Positions 34,005 to 44,913 are shown, counted from the first letter of the stretch. The stretch: 64,000 nucleotides of DNA from an uncultured Shewanella sp. (GCF_947491715.1 NZ_CANLKR010000001.1:248001-312000), one strand, 5' to 3'. The notes: generated by a model not told the origin, from the letters alone. A program made the numbers and translations.

Positions 34005-35738
34005 TTATACATGACTGGTGTAATACACATTAGGGGTTAATGTTTTTTGTAAATTTCTATTTTTGCTCATATGTTGGATGAAGGCTTCTGGTAAGGTCAA
34101 ATCAGATAATCCATTGACCCATTTGGAGTTGAGTAACGGATGGTAACCTTCTTTTCCTGATACAGTATAATCAGATGACACACCAATATAGCTTTGACTT
34201 CTATTTATTTGTTGCCATTGCTGCTGCTCTTGCTTATTAAATATTTCGATACTGGTGATCCTTTCTCCTTCTTGTGCTCGTCCATCATAGATATACCTCA
34301 ATCCATAAGTATAAGGGAAACCACCGGCCCCAGAGCCCATAATATTATTGTTTGTTGCAAGGTTAATTGCGGCCTCTAAAGTTTGAAATAAATATTGCCC
34401 TTCTATTTCATAAGTGACTAGTGGTAATTCAAAGGGGAGAATACGCCCAATGACTTCCGCTAAGGTGAGGTTTCCTTGAGATAAAGATTCACGCACACCT
34501 CCTGCATTATGTAAGGCGAAGTCGAGTTTATGATCCAGAGCTTTTACTTCATGATACATACTGCGGCACACCCAAGGGCAAATTTCACTGCCATGAGGTA
34601 ATGAGTCACTAGGCACACGAATGTGAATTAGGTTTTGAGGTAAGACTCCTAACACTTTTTCTTGTAAGCGTGTGATGGTCGGGCGATATTGAGTACTGAT
34701 AATTGTTTCTATTGTTTCGTCTTCTTCATCCCAAGTGATACCTTCGTGATGGAGTAATTGTTGATATGCCCAGTCATAATCTTCAGGTTCAATTGTTTGA
34801 GGAGAGCTTAACCTAAATTGCTTATCTAACATAAATTGGTTATGACCTTCGAGTGTAATAACTTGACCTGTTCGATTAAACGTTATGTTGGCAAGTCCTA
34901 AGGTTTCAGCGTATTTGCCGGCATGCAAAATGTAAGTATTATTAACTTTTTCACCATAAGGTGTGGCATTAAGTCCGAGTGTAGAAAAATCACCTTGCAG
35001 GCTGTGACTGTGTCCGCCGACAATTAAACTGATCCCTGACAGCCTTTCGGCTAGCCTGCGATCTTGATCAATGCCGAGGTGACTTAATAGGATGATGTGT
35101 ACTATGCCTTGTTGTTTTAATTTTTCAATGGTGTTAAGTGTAGTTTTAATGGCATTTCTAAACTGCGTATCAGGATCGGGTCTGGCGATATTATGCATCT
35201 CTTCTAAAGTTATTCCGATAATTGCCAAGGTTTTATCTTGTAACGGTTTTAACAATACTTTTGCTGTTTGAGTGTTAGCGTCGTAATCGAATAAGTTCTT
35301 ATGTTGAGCCATTTTCTCTTTTTTATCGATGGCTTCTAAGCTGAGATCCATATTGCCAGCCAGTAAAGGAAAGTGTATTTCATCGAGAAAAGCTTTCACA
35401 GGCGCATTGCCTGCATTCATCTCATGATTGCCCAATACCATAGCATCGGGTTGCAGTAAATTCAGTAAGTGGGAATTGGCTTTGCCTTTAAATTGGCTGT
35501 AGTACAGTGTCCCTTCAAAGCTGTCACCTCCATGAAGAAATAAAAATGCTTCTTGTTTTAGTTTGGCTTGCTGTCGAGCAAGTTTGATACGGTGATTGAG
35601 GCGAGCATACCCACCACTTCGGCTGTGTAATGTTAAGGTTTTATTTTCCTTAATGAGATGAAATTTTACCTCGTTTGGATCAAAATGTGAGTGGGTATCA
35701 TTGATATGGGCAAGGGTTAAACAATAAGTGTCAGTCAT
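34005..35738 (-). CDS. 5'-nucleotidase/metallophosphatase family protein, copy 1
   Basis: A 577-residue two-domain enzyme. The N-terminal metallophosphatase domain carries HINDTHSHFD, LHGGDSFEG, LGNHEMNAG, LSHLGIDQD and GGHSHSLQGD. The C-terminal 5'-nucleotidase domain has FALHNAGGVRESLSQGNLT and GAGGFPYTYGLRY. Unlike UshA and CpdB there is no signal peptide: the protein begins MTDTYCLTLAHIND, so it looks cytoplasmic or is exported by another route. A paralogue lies about 590 bases upstream on the same strand. Confidence 0.9.
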   Translation of the reverse strand: MTDTYCLTLAHINDTHSHFDPNEVKFHLIKENKTLTLHSRSGGYARLNHRIKLARQQAKLKQEAFLFLHGGDSFEGTLYYSQFKGKANSHLLNLLQPDAMVLGNHEMNAGNAPVKAFLDEIHFPLLAGNMDLSLEAIDKKEKMAQHKNLFDYDANTQTAKVLLKPLQDKTLAIIGITLEEMHNIARPDPDTQFRNAIKTTLNTIEKLKQQGIVHIILLSHLGIDQDRRLAERLSGISLIVGGHSHSLQGDFSTLGLNATPYGEKVNNTYILHAGKYAETLGLANITFNRTGQVITLEGHNQFMLDKQFRLSSPQTIEPEDYDWAYQQLLHHEGITWDEEDETIETIISTQYRPTITRLQEKVLGVLPQNLIHIRVPSDSLPHGSEICPWVCRSMYHEVKALDHKLDFALHNAGGVRESLSQGNLTLAEVIGRILPFELPLVTYEIEGQYLFQTLEAAINLATNNNIMGSGAGGFPYTYGLRYIYDGRAQEGERITSIEIFNKQEQQQWQQINRSQSYIGVSSDYTVSGKEGYHPLLNSKWVNGLSDLTLPEAFIQHMSKNRNLQKTLTPNVYYTSHV

Positions 35739-36324
35739 GTTAAATTTTATTAATAAAGAGATTGAATGGCGCTAAGGTTATGGGAATATATCTGTATAAA
35801 AACTGAACTTAATCTGAGTAATACCCTGTAATAAGCTGACTCAATCAGAAAATGTTACATTTACATTCTAAGAATCATCAAATGTTTAGTGTGTGATTTA
35901 TATTTTGTTAAAAATCAAAATCTTGTATTTGTTCGTGTACTTGCATTTGCTTACATTTGTTTTGATATTTGTGATGATGAAAGTGGCGTTACGAACAAGA
36001 TTTTACACAAGGTTTGTAAGACAAAGCATTAAGGCGTATTAGCGCTGTCTTTATCATGGGTTGACTCACTTTCTTGCGCTTAGGGCATAAATTGGATAAA
36101 GATTTCGTTTAGTGAGCATTTATCGGTGACACTTTGCTAACTATCTTGCTTGAAGGCTTCATAACCTGCCTTTTCCAAAATGTGTTATTTTTGAAAGTAC
36201 ATTGGGTTATTATCAGTGAGTACAATGGGGCTTTCGACAATGAAAGCGGATTTACAGATAGAGTCAGCCGCTTTATTTTCCGACCTTTTTACCCCAATAA
36301 CCATTGATCAAAAAGCGCTATGTG
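35739..36324. other. Gap between paralogous nucleotidases, holding a gene remnant
   Basis: 586 bases. The part next to copy 1 is ordinary AT-rich upstream DNA. Positions 36085-36189 are a decayed copy of the 3' end of the same nucleotidase gene, described separately. The remaining roughly 130 bases show nothing I recognise. Confidence 0.6.
36085..36189 (-). pseudogene. Remnant of a third 5'-nucleotidase gene (3' fragment)
   Basis: On the minus strand this 105-base stretch aligns without gaps to the 3' part of the nucleotidase copy at 36325-38076. It translates KAGYEAFKQDS-stop-QSVTDKCSLNEIFIQFM against KEGYQALKQACWQSAIDELSLAEAFIQFM. The stop is a TAG where the functional gene has TGG (Trp). 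It is direct evidence of a lost third tandem copy or of an old partial duplication. Confidence 0.75.
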
Positions 36325-38076
36325 CTAAAGGTGGCTTTGGTAATGGACTTGCAAAGGCAATGCTTGTTCCATATTTTGCTCTTTTTGCATAAATTGAATA
36401 AAAGCCTCGGCCAGTGATAATTCATCAATGGCACTTTGCCAGCAAGCTTGTTTTAAGGCCTGATAACCTTCCTTTCCAGAAGCAGTGTATTCTGACGAGA
36501 CACCGACATAGTATTCTTCATATTCAATGGTTTTCCATATGGCTTCTTGATTACTTGAGTGAACATTATCTTGCATTAAAAGATCGAGTTGTGTGATGCG
36601 TTGTCCTAGTGGGCGACCACCTTCATAAAAATAGCGTAGTCCATAGGTATAAGGAAAACTGCCTGCACCTGTGCCGATAACACCGTTATTCGTTGCATGA
36701 TTAATAGAAGATTCAATGGCTTGATACAGGTATTTCCCCTGAATTTGGTATTTGACCAAAGGTAAATCAAAGGGCAAAAGTCTTCCTACCACTTCGGCAA
36801 GAGTGAGCCGTCCTTTGGCCAATGATTGTCTTACGCCGCCTGCATTATGCAGTGCAAAATCAATTCGTTCGTCCAAAATACGCGTTTCATGGTAAATACT
36901 ACGACTCACCCATGGAGAAATTTCACTGCCATGGGGCAAGTGCTTACTCGGAAGGCGGGTATGAATAAATGGCCTAGGAATAACATTAATCACTTGCTCT
37001 TCAAGCGCAATGAGTGCAGGGCGGTAGAGTGTTTCAATGGCTGATTGAATCGTGTCTTGTTGTGCATCCCATAAAATATTAGGATGATTTTCAAGCTGGT
37101 TTTTTGCCCATGGATAATCTTCTTCTGCAATTTCTTCAGTGGATTCTAGAATAAAGTGCTTATCCAGCATAAAATAATTGTGGCCATGTAACCGAGTAAC
37201 TTGTCCTTTTGCATTAAAATCGATATCGACAATGCCGAGGGTTTCTGCATATTTTCCCGCTTGAAGAATAGGGACAGTATTGACGGTTTCCGCGTAAGGT
37301 AAAGAGGGGAGACCCAGTTGACTGAAATCCCCTTGAAGACTGTGGGAGTGACCCCCAACAATGAGGCTGATTTCAGGTACTTTCTCTGCGAGGAGTTTAT
37401 CTTGATTCAGTCCCAAATGACTTAAAACGATAATATGGTTAATACCTTGTTGCTTGAGTTTATTCACTGTTTTTTGGGTTGTTTCTATGGCATCAATAAA
37501 GTGTGTATCGGGATCGGGTCTAGCGATGTCCTTCATTTGATCTAACGTAATCCCAACGATGGCCAATGTTTTGTCATTAAAAGGCTTTAATAAGACTTTA
37601 GCGGTTTGGGTTTGTGGATCAAAGTCTAATAAGTTGGGGTGGTTTTTAAGTTTGGCTTGTTTGTTGGGCGCTTCTTGGCTTAAGTCCATATTTCCCGCAA
37701 GTAAAGGGAAGTTGATATTGTCAAGAAATGAGGCCACAGGGCCATTACCTGCATCGATTTCATGGTTACCTAGGACCATGGCATCTGGCTGGAGTAAGTT
37801 GAGTAAATGGGCATTGGCTCGCCCTTTAAATTCTCTAAAGTATAAAGTGCCTTGAAAACTGTCTCCGCCATGTAAGAAAAGAAAATTTTGTTGGTTTTCT
37901 ATGGCTTGATGGCGTGCTTTTTCTATTTGAAATCCAAGTCTTGAATATCCACCAGTGTGGGTGTGTAAGGTCAGGGCTTTGCCTTGGTGCAATAAATTGA
38001 AGTGAATGGGAGTTGGATCAAAATGGGAATGTGTGTCGTTGATGTGGGCTAATTTACAAGAATAGCGTTTAGTCAT
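36325..38076 (-). CDS. 5'-nucleotidase/metallophosphatase family protein, copy 2
   Basis: A 583-residue paralogue of the gene at 34005-35738. All motifs are kept (HINDTHSHFD, LHGGDSFQG, LGNHEIDAG, LSHLGLNQD, GGHSHSLQGD, ALHNAGGVRQSLAKGRLT), and it too has no signal peptide. The two proteins share most residues in the catalytic half and diverge more toward the C-terminus. It probably hydrolyses nucleotides or related phosphoesters. Confidence 0.9.
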   Translation of the reverse strand: MTKRYSCKLAHINDTHSHFDPTPIHFNLLHQGKALTLHTHTGGYSRLGFQIEKARHQAIENQQNFLFLHGGDSFQGTLYFREFKGRANAHLLNLLQPDAMVLGNHEIDAGNGPVASFLDNINFPLLAGNMDLSQEAPNKQAKLKNHPNLLDFDPQTQTAKVLLKPFNDKTLAIVGITLDQMKDIARPDPDTHFIDAIETTQKTVNKLKQQGINHIIVLSHLGLNQDKLLAEKVPEISLIVGGHSHSLQGDFSQLGLPSLPYAETVNTVPILQAGKYAETLGIVDIDFNAKGQVTRLHGHNYFMLDKHFILESTEEIAEEDYPWAKNQLENHPNILWDAQQDTIQSAIETLYRPALIALEEQVINVIPRPFIHTRLPSKHLPHGSEISPWVSRSIYHETRILDERIDFALHNAGGVRQSLAKGRLTLAEVVGRLLPFDLPLVKYQIQGKYLYQAIESSINHATNNGVIGTGAGSFPYTYGLRYFYEGGRPLGQRITQLDLLMQDNVHSSNQEAIWKTIEYEEYYVGVSSEYTASGKEGYQALKQACWQSAIDELSLAEAFIQFMQKEQNMEQALPLQVHYQSHL

Positions 38077-38141
38077 TATTACCTCTTAATTTATCTGAGG
38101 ATTATAACCTTAAGTGAAATAAAGAAGCCAGTCTCACAGGG

Positions 38142-38172
38142 CCCACCATGCGAGTTCATATCGCATGGTGGG
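38142..38172. terminator. Strong hairpin after CNNM/CBS gene
   Basis: CCCACCATGCGA and TCGCATGGTGGG form a perfect 12-bp stem around GTTCATA. It lies 25 bases after the stop of the gene at 38197. There is no T-run on the minus strand, so Rho-independent action is uncertain. Confidence 0.6.
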
Positions 38173-38196
38173 AAAATAGGTAAATTTATTATGTGG

Positions 38197-39285
38197 TTAA
38201 TGTTCTTTTTTATGTTGTGCTAAGACGCTGTTGACATCATTATTATCAGAAATCCGAATGCCTTTTTCTTGGATCCGTTTTTGCCAAAGTTGCCTTGCGA
38301 GCTGCTGCATGTCCGTTGCTGGATCATTGCTATCGACGATTTCTAATCCTAATAGGGATTCAATAATGTCTTCTAAGGTGATGATCCCTAAGTCACAACC
38401 ATATTCGTCCACTACCATGGCAATTTTGGTACTACGCTTTATCATTAATTGGAATAAAGGCAAAATTTTGGCCGTTTCAGGTACTATGAGTAAAGGCTGT
38501 TTTAAAATGGCTAAATATTCTGCCGGGGTGACTTTAGCGGCGTTGATGGCATCGTGTCGATGAACAAAACCGACGATGTCGTCGGGGTTGCTATCATAAA
38601 TTAGAATACGCGAAAAAGGGGCGTATTGATGTTGATAGATAAAATCTTGCAGTGTCATCGACATGGATAATTTAAAGACCACAGTTCTGGGGGTCATTAT
38701 GGTAGTTACTGGCATTTCTTTTACACTGAGCATTTGAATAAGAATATGAGATTCTTGCTCATCAAGTTCTCCTGACTCTTTGCCTATTTGTGCCATTGAG
38801 CTGATTTCTTGTCGTATGTATAAGCCTTGATCGCCTTTTCCTAAGCAACGTGTGGCCAAGTTCGATAACCAAATAAGTGGAAAAGTACTTCTTTCCATCC
38901 AAAGAATACATAAAGAGGTAAAGGGGGCTAAGCGGCGCCAGTGATTAGCCCCTATGGTTTTTGGGATGATTTCTGAGAAAAACAAGATTAAAAAAGTCAG
39001 TATGGCTGAAAACACGCCAAACATATGATCGCCAAAAATTTTACTGGCTTGCGCACCTGCAACGGCAGCGCCGACGGTGTGAGACATGGTATTGAGTGTT
39101 AAAATCGATACTAAAGGAGAATCAATATTGTCTTTTTGCTTTTTGAGTCGTGCGGCGCTGGCGGTATCACTTTGACTAAGACTGGTGATATAGCTATTGG
39201 TCACGGAAAGTAATACGGCTTCAAAAATACTACAAATAAAAGAAACACTTAATGCGATTAATACAATGATGATTAAAGTGAACAT
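38197..39285 (-). CDS. CNNM-domain (DUF21) protein with CBS pair
   Basis: A 362-residue membrane protein. A DUF21/CNNM transmembrane domain (about residues 1-170) has SFICSIFEAVLLSV and FSEIIPKTIGANHW. It is followed by two CBS domains (about 195-310) with MTPRTVVFKLSMSM and MVVDEYGCDLGIITLEDIIESLLG. The CorC_HlyC transporter-associated C-terminal domain is absent. Related proteins move or sense Mg2+ and Co2+. It is often annotated as haemolysin, which is misleading. Confidence 0.88.
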   Translation of the reverse strand: MFTLIIIVLIALSVSFICSIFEAVLLSVTNSYITSLSQSDTASAARLKKQKDNIDSPLVSILTLNTMSHTVGAAVAGAQASKIFGDHMFGVFSAILTFLILFFSEIIPKTIGANHWRRLAPFTSLCILWMERSTFPLIWLSNLATRCLGKGDQGLYIRQEISSMAQIGKESGELDEQESHILIQMLSVKEMPVTTIMTPRTVVFKLSMSMTLQDFIYQHQYAPFSRILIYDSNPDDIVGFVHRHDAINAAKVTPAEYLAILKQPLLIVPETAKILPLFQLMIKRSTKIAMVVDEYGCDLGIITLEDIIESLLGLEIVDSNDPATDMQQLARQLWQKRIQEKGIRISDNNDVNSVLAQHKKEH

Positions 39286-39453
39286 AGTGTGACTATTTAA
39301 GCCTGATTGGATAAAAGGATTGATAGGATAGCATTTATCAGTGTTTTGACACTATTTGTGTTTTCAATGAACTGATGAAAACTAGCTTAAATGGACTGAT
39401 TTCTGTATAATTTGCCGCCCTGCAGCAGGTTTTAGGTTTTGAGGTTAGTTACA

Positions 39454-40575
39454 ATGAGTGAAAAAAAGATCAATTTATTGGATCTTGATCGTAAATCAAT
39501 GCGAGCATTATTTGCCGATATGGGAGAAAAGCCCTTTCGCGCCGATCAGCTAATGAAATGGCTTTATCACTTTGGTGTAAGTGATTTCGAAGAAATGACT
39601 AATATAAATAAGGTGTTGCGCGCAAAATTAGCCCAGCGCTGTGAAGTGGTTGCCCCTTCAATTTCAAGCTATCAAAAATCATCAGATGGCACGATTAAAT
39701 TTGCCATTAATGTTGGCCAGGGACAAGAAGTCGAGACCGTTTATATTCCAGAAGAAGACAGAGCGACCTTATGCGTGTCTTCGCAAGTAGGCTGTGCCTT
39801 GGAATGTACGTTTTGCTCAACCGCTCAGCAAGGTTTTAATCGTAATTTAACGGTGGCTGAAATTGTTGGGCAAATTTGGCGAGTGGCTGAGTTTTTAGGT
39901 TTTCAAAAAGAAACTGGCGAGCGCCCCATTACTAATGTGGTGATGATGGGCATGGGTGAGCCTTTACTGAATTTGAAAAATGTGGTGCCAGCGATGGACA
40001 TCATGCTTGATGACTTTGGTTTTAGTTTGTCCAAACGCAGAGTCACCTTATCAACATCTGGCGTCGTGCCTGCATTAGATAAATTGGGTGACATGATAGA
40101 TGTGGCGCTTGCGGTGAGCATTCATGCACCAAATGATGCGTTGCGTGATGTCTTAGTGCCAGTCAATAAGAAATACCCCTTAGAAGAATTTTTAGCTGGG
40201 ATCCGCCGATATTTAGCAAAGTCAAATGCAAATCGTGGCCGAGTCACAGTTGAGTATGTGATGCTAGATCATATTAATGACAGCACAGATCAGGCCCATG
40301 AACTTGCACAAGTCATGAAAGATACACCCTGCAAAATTAATTTGATCCCCTTTAATCCCTATCCCGGTTCACCCTATGGTCGCTCTTCTAATTCCCGTAT
40401 CGATCGATTCTCAAAAGTATTAATGAGTTACGATATTACTGTCATCGTGCGTAAAACTCGAGGGGATGATATTGATGCGGCTTGCGGGCAATTAGCAGGT
40501 GACATAAAAGATAGAACGAAACGTTTAGCGAAAAAACGCATGCAAGAGAGTCAAATTTCAGTCACAATGGATTAA
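39454..40575 (+). CDS. rlmN: Dual-specificity 23S rRNA/tRNA adenine-C2 methyltransferase RlmN
   Basis: A 373-residue radical SAM enzyme with the cluster motif [18 protein letters not shown] and the catalytic cysteine near the C-terminus ([12 protein letters not shown]). It methylates C2 of A2503 in 23S rRNA and A37 in some tRNAs. ATG 39454 has GAGG 9 bases before it; a TTG five codons upstream is less likely. It heads the conserved block leading to der, with a TATAAT at 39406-39411 as a possible -10. Confidence 0.96.
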   Translation: MSEKKINLLDLDRKSMRALFADMGEKPFRADQLMKWLYHFGVSDFEEMTNINKVLRAKLAQRCEVVAPSISSYQKSSDGTIKFAINVGQGQEVETVYIPEEDRATLCVSSQVGCALECTFCSTAQQGFNRNLTVAEIVGQIWRVAEFLGFQKETGERPITNVVMMGMGEPLLNLKNVVPAMDIMLDDFGFSLSKRRVTLSTSGVVPALDKLGDMIDVALAVSIHAPNDALRDVLVPVNKKYPLEEFLAGIRRYLAKSNANRGRVTVEYVMLDHINDSTDQAHELAQVMKDTPCKINLIPFNPYPGSPYGRSSNSRIDRFSKVLMSYDITVIVRKTRGDDIDAACGQLAGDIKDRTKRLAKKRMQESQISVTMD

Positions 40576-40602
40576 TTTTTTAATCGATTAGTAAAAATTG
40601 CC

Positions 40603-41355
40603 ATGGAAGACTTGCGACAAGGGCAGCGGCAAAAACAGCAACCTGTGATTGGCCAAATTGGTGCATTCTTGTTTGTTGTTCTTGCCTCGGTGGGCTGTGT
40701 TACCGAAAGGACTTATGTTGGGACAGATAAACCAGTATCTGAAACAGCGTTTAATGGGCTGGCCGCAGCCAAACAGCGAGTTCAATTGGGTTTGGTGTAC
40801 TTGCGAAAAGGGAATAATGAGCAAGCAAAATACAATTTAGATAAAGCGTTTATGTATGCGCCAGAATTAGAAGCCGTTAATTTGGCTTTAGCTTATTACT
40901 ATCAGTCTGTTGGCGATATAGTCCACACAGAGAAGGCGTTTAGGCAGGCGCTAAAATCAGAGGATGTGTCGGGGGATAGCTTTAATAATTTTGGTGTATT
41001 TTTATGTCAGCAGAGCCAATTTAATGAAGCTGAAAAGCAATTTTTAAAAGCGGTGTCTGAGCCTAATTATACTGAATTTGCATCAACCTATGAAAATTTA
41101 GGGGTATGTAGCCGCAAGGCGGGGCGTTTAGAAAAAGCGCGAAACTATTTTGATAAAGCGTTAAGATACGACCCAAGAAGACAAACATCGTTACTTGAAC
41201 TAATTGAGATTGAAATAGAGTTAGGTGATTTTGTTGCCGCGCAAAAGCAGTTATCGCGTTATTACAGGGTGCTACCTCGTACAACGGAAAGCTTGGCGCT
41301 GGGGATAAAAATTGAAAAAGGTCTTGGTGAAGCGGTGGCAACAAGCACATTATAG
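40603..41355 (+). CDS. pilW: Type IV pilus biogenesis lipoprotein PilW/PilF
   Basis: A 250-residue TPR lipoprotein. A hydrophobic segment ends in ASVGC (C32, lipidation site), followed by about six TPR units (VQLGLVYLRKGNNEQAKYNLDKAF and others). PilF/PilW guides the PilQ secretin to the outer membrane and helps it form multimers. Its place between rlmN and rodZ is the conserved arrangement in this group. Confidence 0.9.
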   Translation: MEDLRQGQRQKQQPVIGQIGAFLFVVLASVGCVTERTYVGTDKPVSETAFNGLAAAKQRVQLGLVYLRKGNNEQAKYNLDKAFMYAPELEAVNLALAYYYQSVGDIVHTEKAFRQALKSEDVSGDSFNNFGVFLCQQSQFNEAEKQFLKAVSEPNYTEFASTYENLGVCSRKAGRLEKARNYFDKALRYDPRRQTSLLELIEIEIELGDFVAAQKQLSRYYRVLPRTTESLALGIKIEKGLGEAVATSTL

Positions 41356-41416
41356 TATGTGACAATACGCCGATTTCATCTGACATAATCATATAATATC
41401 GGGCTAGTATGCACTA

Positions 41417-42358
41417 ATGACAAAGAAACATATTGAGTTGCCCAACGATGGCGATAACGATGAAACAGTAAGTCAAGAATTGACCTTAGGCGAGCAGTTG
41501 AAATGTGCACGTGAAATCAAAGGTTTGTCAATTGATGATGTGGCAGAGCAATTGAACTTACGGCCTATGGTGGTGAGGAATATTGAAGCTGATGATTTTT
41601 CTGAGCTGGGCGGAAGCACTTATGTTCGAGGTTATGTCAAGAATTTTGCTCGAATCGTCCAAGCCAATCCTAATCAAATTCAAGCTTGTTTAGATACCTG
41701 TTTGGCGAATGAACAGCAGCCTAATATGCAAAGCTTCTCTCGACAAACCACTCGCCAAGCACGAGACGGCCGTTTAATGCTGTTAACTTACTTGATTGTG
41801 GTGATATTGTTGGCCTTGCTGGTTTGGTGGTGGGTACAAAAATCATCCATGGAAACAGAGCTTGATATTTCTCAGCCTACAGCAGAAGAAATGGCCCAAA
41901 ATCAGAAAGCATTAAACCAAGATACTGTTAATGCTGAAAAATCCAATGAAGGGGCTGTTAATAACGATCTGATGACGTTAGATAACTCGCCTAAAAACAT
42001 CAGTGATCCAGTATTAGATAAAGCTTCGGTGAACACAGAGGCGTCAGATACCTCGCTGGATAATACTGACGACAATAATAATGAAGGACCTAACAGTGCT
42101 GTGACTGCGCCAGCTTCTTCATTGCTATTTACCCTCAAAGGAGATTGCTGGATTAAAGTGACCGACGCAACAGGCAATGTTTTGACTTCAGGGCTAGAAA
42201 AAGCCAATGAGACATTGAATTTATCTGGAAAAGCGCCTTTTTCTGTATTACTTGGCGCGCCTCAATCTGTGACGGTTGCATTCAATGGTAATAATATCAA
42301 CTTAGAATCTTTTCCCAGCGGTCAAGTCGCACGATTTACCCTGCCGCTTGGTGAATAA
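41417..42358 (+). CDS. rodZ: Cytoskeletal protein RodZ
   Basis: A 313-residue membrane protein. A cytoplasmic helix-turn-helix domain (about residues 24-92: LGEQLKCAREIKGLSIDDVAEQLNLRPMVVRNIE) comes first. A single membrane segment (119-140), an Asp/Asn-rich periplasmic linker and a C-terminal DUF4115 beta domain (about 232-313) follow. RodZ links MreB to the cell-wall elongation machinery. ispG follows 16 bases downstream. Confidence 0.94.
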   Translation: MTKKHIELPNDGDNDETVSQELTLGEQLKCAREIKGLSIDDVAEQLNLRPMVVRNIEADDFSELGGSTYVRGYVKNFARIVQANPNQIQACLDTCLANEQQPNMQSFSRQTTRQARDGRLMLLTYLIVVILLALLVWWWVQKSSMETELDISQPTAEEMAQNQKALNQDTVNAEKSNEGAVNNDLMTLDNSPKNISDPVLDKASVNTEASDTSLDNTDDNNNEGPNSAVTAPASSLLFTLKGDCWIKVTDATGNVLTSGLEKANETLNLSGKAPFSVLLGAPQSVTVAFNGNNINLESFPSGQVARFTLPLGE

Positions 42359-42373
42359 TAGAGCAAATTAATC

Positions 42374-43486
42374 ATGTACAATGAATCTCCAATAATCAGA
42401 CGTCCTTCTACTCGCATTTACGTCGGTGATGTACCCATAGGTGATGGGGCACCCATTGCTGTTCAGTCCATGACAAATACCCGTACAACGGACGTTGATG
42501 CTACTGTTGCTCAAATTAAAGCGCTTGAAAATGTTGGTGCCGATCTTGTTAGGGTGTCAATTCCAACCATGGACGCTGCAGAAGCATTCAAACACATTAA
42601 GCAGCAAACCAATATTCCGCTTATTGCCGATATTCATTTTGATTACCGTATTGCGCTAAAAGTGGCTGAATACGGTGTCGATTGTCTTCGAATAAACCCT
42701 GGTAACATTGGCAACGAAGAGCGTATTCGTAACGTTGTTGAATGCGCTAGAGATAAAAATATCCCTATACGTATTGGTGTGAATGGTGGTTCCCTTGAAA
42801 AAGATTTAATGGACAAATATAAGGAGCCGACGCCAGAGGCTTTACTTGAGTCGGCGATGCGCCATGTGGATATTTTAGATAGGCTTAATTTTGATCAATT
42901 CAAGGTGAGCGTGAAAGCATCGGATGTTTTCTTGGCGGTAGAATCTTATCGTTTACTGGCGAAACAAATTAACCAACCTTTACATTTGGGAATAACTGAA
43001 GCAGGTGGTGCTCGGGCCGGTTCTGTGAAATCTGCTGTTGGCCTAGGAATGCTATTAGCCGATGGTATTGGCGATACGTTACGGGTGTCTTTAGCGGCGG
43101 ATCCCGTCGAAGAGATTAAAGTGGGTTTTGATATTTTAAAATCACTGCGGATCCGCTCCCGTGGGATTAATTTTATCGCTTGTCCGTCGTGTTCACGTCA
43201 AGAGTTTGATGTGATCTCAACAGTCAATGCGTTAGAGCAACGTTTGGAAGATGTGACCACGGCCATGGATGTGTCGATTATCGGTTGTGTCGTCAACGGC
43301 CCTGGTGAAGCATTAGTGTCTGATATAGGCTTGACAGGTGGACATCGTATGAGTGGTTATTACAATGACGGTGTGAGACAAAAAGAGCGCTTTGATAACC
43401 TGAATATTCTTGATTCATTGGAAGCTAAAATTCGTGCGAAAGCGGCATTAATGAACAACAAAATTCCAATGAGGGAAGTAAAGTAA
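42374..43486 (+). CDS. ispG: 4-hydroxy-3-methylbut-2-enyl-diphosphate synthase IspG
   Basis: A 370-residue 4Fe-4S enzyme of the MEP isoprenoid pathway. The cluster ligands are C270, C273 (IACPSC) and C305 ([12 protein letters not shown]), the same positions as in E. coli. The N-terminal TIM barrel begins with [14 protein letters not shown]. It converts MEcPP to HMBPP. Confidence 0.97.
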   Translation: MYNESPIIRRPSTRIYVGDVPIGDGAPIAVQSMTNTRTTDVDATVAQIKALENVGADLVRVSIPTMDAAEAFKHIKQQTNIPLIADIHFDYRIALKVAEYGVDCLRINPGNIGNEERIRNVVECARDKNIPIRIGVNGGSLEKDLMDKYKEPTPEALLESAMRHVDILDRLNFDQFKVSVKASDVFLAVESYRLLAKQINQPLHLGITEAGGARAGSVKSAVGLGMLLADGIGDTLRVSLAADPVEEIKVGFDILKSLRIRSRGINFIACPSCSRQEFDVISTVNALEQRLEDVTTAMDVSIIGCVVNGPGEALVSDIGLTGGHRMSGYYNDGVRQKERFDNLNILDSLEAKIRAKAALMNNKIPMREVK

Positions 43487-43624
43487 TCTTTGAAAACTCG
43501 TTTACCTGATGGATTCAGTGTTGATGAGTTTTACTGTGATTAAATTGAAATATTGAATCAATGGCACTGCGACTTAAACAGGAGCGTGCTTTTCATTTTA
43601 TAGACGACAGAATGAGTTAGAACA

Positions 43625-44899
43625 GTGGCAAAAACGATCCAAGCAATTCGCGGCATGAACGATATTCTGCCCGCGCAAAGTCCAATATGGCAAAAAGTTG
43701 AAAGTGTAATTAGAGGATCTGTCAGTGCCTATGGTTATAGTGAAATCCGCACTCCAATTGTAGAGAGTACCGATCTCTTTAAGCGTTCTATTGGGGAAGT
43801 GACTGATATCGTCGAAAAAGAAATGTACACTTTTGACGATCGAAACGGAGACAGTTTAACCTTGCGCCCCGAAGGTACGGCATCGACTGTACGTGCGGGG
43901 AATCAACATGGACTGCTTTACAACCAAGAGCAACGTCTATGGTATATGGGGCCGATGTTCCGCCATGAACGTCCTCAAAAAGGACGTTATCGCCAATTTC
44001 ATCAGTTTGGTGTAGAAGTCTATGGTATTGCCAGTGCTGATAGTGATGCTGAAGTACTAATGTTATCTGCGCGTTTATGGCAAAAGCTAGGTGTCAGTGA
44101 ACATGTTCGATTAGAGATTAATACCTTAGGGGATAGCGATGAGCGAGCGCAATATCGTGATGCACTCATTGCGTTTCTCGAAACGCACAAAGACGCACTG
44201 GATGAAGACAGCAAGCGTCGCATGTACACCAATCCATTACGGGTTTTAGATACAAAAAATGCAGCTATTCAAGCCATATTAGTCGATGCGCCTGCTTTGG
44301 CTGATTACTTAGGTGAAGATTCCCGCCAACATTTTTCACATTTTTGTGAACTCTTAGACGCTGTTGGTATCCAATACACCATCAATCCTCGTTTGGTACG
44401 TGGCTTAGATTATTATAATCGCACTGTTTTTGAATGGATCACAGATAGCTTAGGCGCTCAAGGCACAGTACTTGCTGGTGGACGTTACGATGGTTTAGTC
44501 GGTCAGCTTGGTGGTAAAGATACGCCCGCTGTTGGCTTTGCTATGGGGATTGAACGTATTGTATTATTGCTTGAAACGTTAGCCTTGACGAAAGATATTT
44601 CTGCAGCCGTTGATGTGTATGTCGCTGCCATGGGGGATAATTGCCGTGTTGCAGCCGTTAAACTTGCAGAGCAATTGCGTACCAGCTTACCACATTGTAA
44701 AGTAATGACCCATTGTGGTGGGGGAAACGTAAAGAAACAAATGAAACGTGCCGATAACTGTGGTGCAAGTATTGCACTGATTATCGGTGAGAATGAATTA
44801 GAGAATAACCAAGTTGTGGTTAAGCATTTACGCGATGATAAAGAGCAAGCCGTAATGGCTCAGGATGCATTAGCCGCTTATATTGCAGAACTGATTTAA
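43625..44899 (+). CDS. hisS: Histidyl-tRNA synthetase
   Basis: A 424-residue class II synthetase. Motif 2 is around [20 protein letters not shown] and RPEGTAS, and the HisA motif is [15 protein letters not shown]. Motif 3 is [12 protein letters not shown], followed by the C-terminal anticodon-binding domain. The GTG start (43625) is accepted because it gives the family N-terminus [16 protein letters not shown]. The 138 bases after ispG may carry its own promoter. Confidence 0.96.
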   Translation: MAKTIQAIRGMNDILPAQSPIWQKVESVIRGSVSAYGYSEIRTPIVESTDLFKRSIGEVTDIVEKEMYTFDDRNGDSLTLRPEGTASTVRAGNQHGLLYNQEQRLWYMGPMFRHERPQKGRYRQFHQFGVEVYGIASADSDAEVLMLSARLWQKLGVSEHVRLEINTLGDSDERAQYRDALIAFLETHKDALDEDSKRRMYTNPLRVLDTKNAAIQAILVDAPALADYLGEDSRQHFSHFCELLDAVGIQYTINPRLVRGLDYYNRTVFEWITDSLGAQGTVLAGGRYDGLVGQLGGKDTPAVGFAMGIERIVLLLETLALTKDISAAVDVYVAAMGDNCRVAAVKLAEQLRTSLPHCKVMTHCGGGNVKKQMKRADNCGASIALIIGENELENNQVVVKHLRDDKEQAVMAQDALAAYIAELI

Positions 44900-44913
44900 T
44901 AGGGGAAGAGTAC

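Noticed and set aside
38197..39285. Haemolysin
   Set aside because: The CNNM plus CBS architecture is that of ion-transport related membrane proteins; the haemolysin label is historical.
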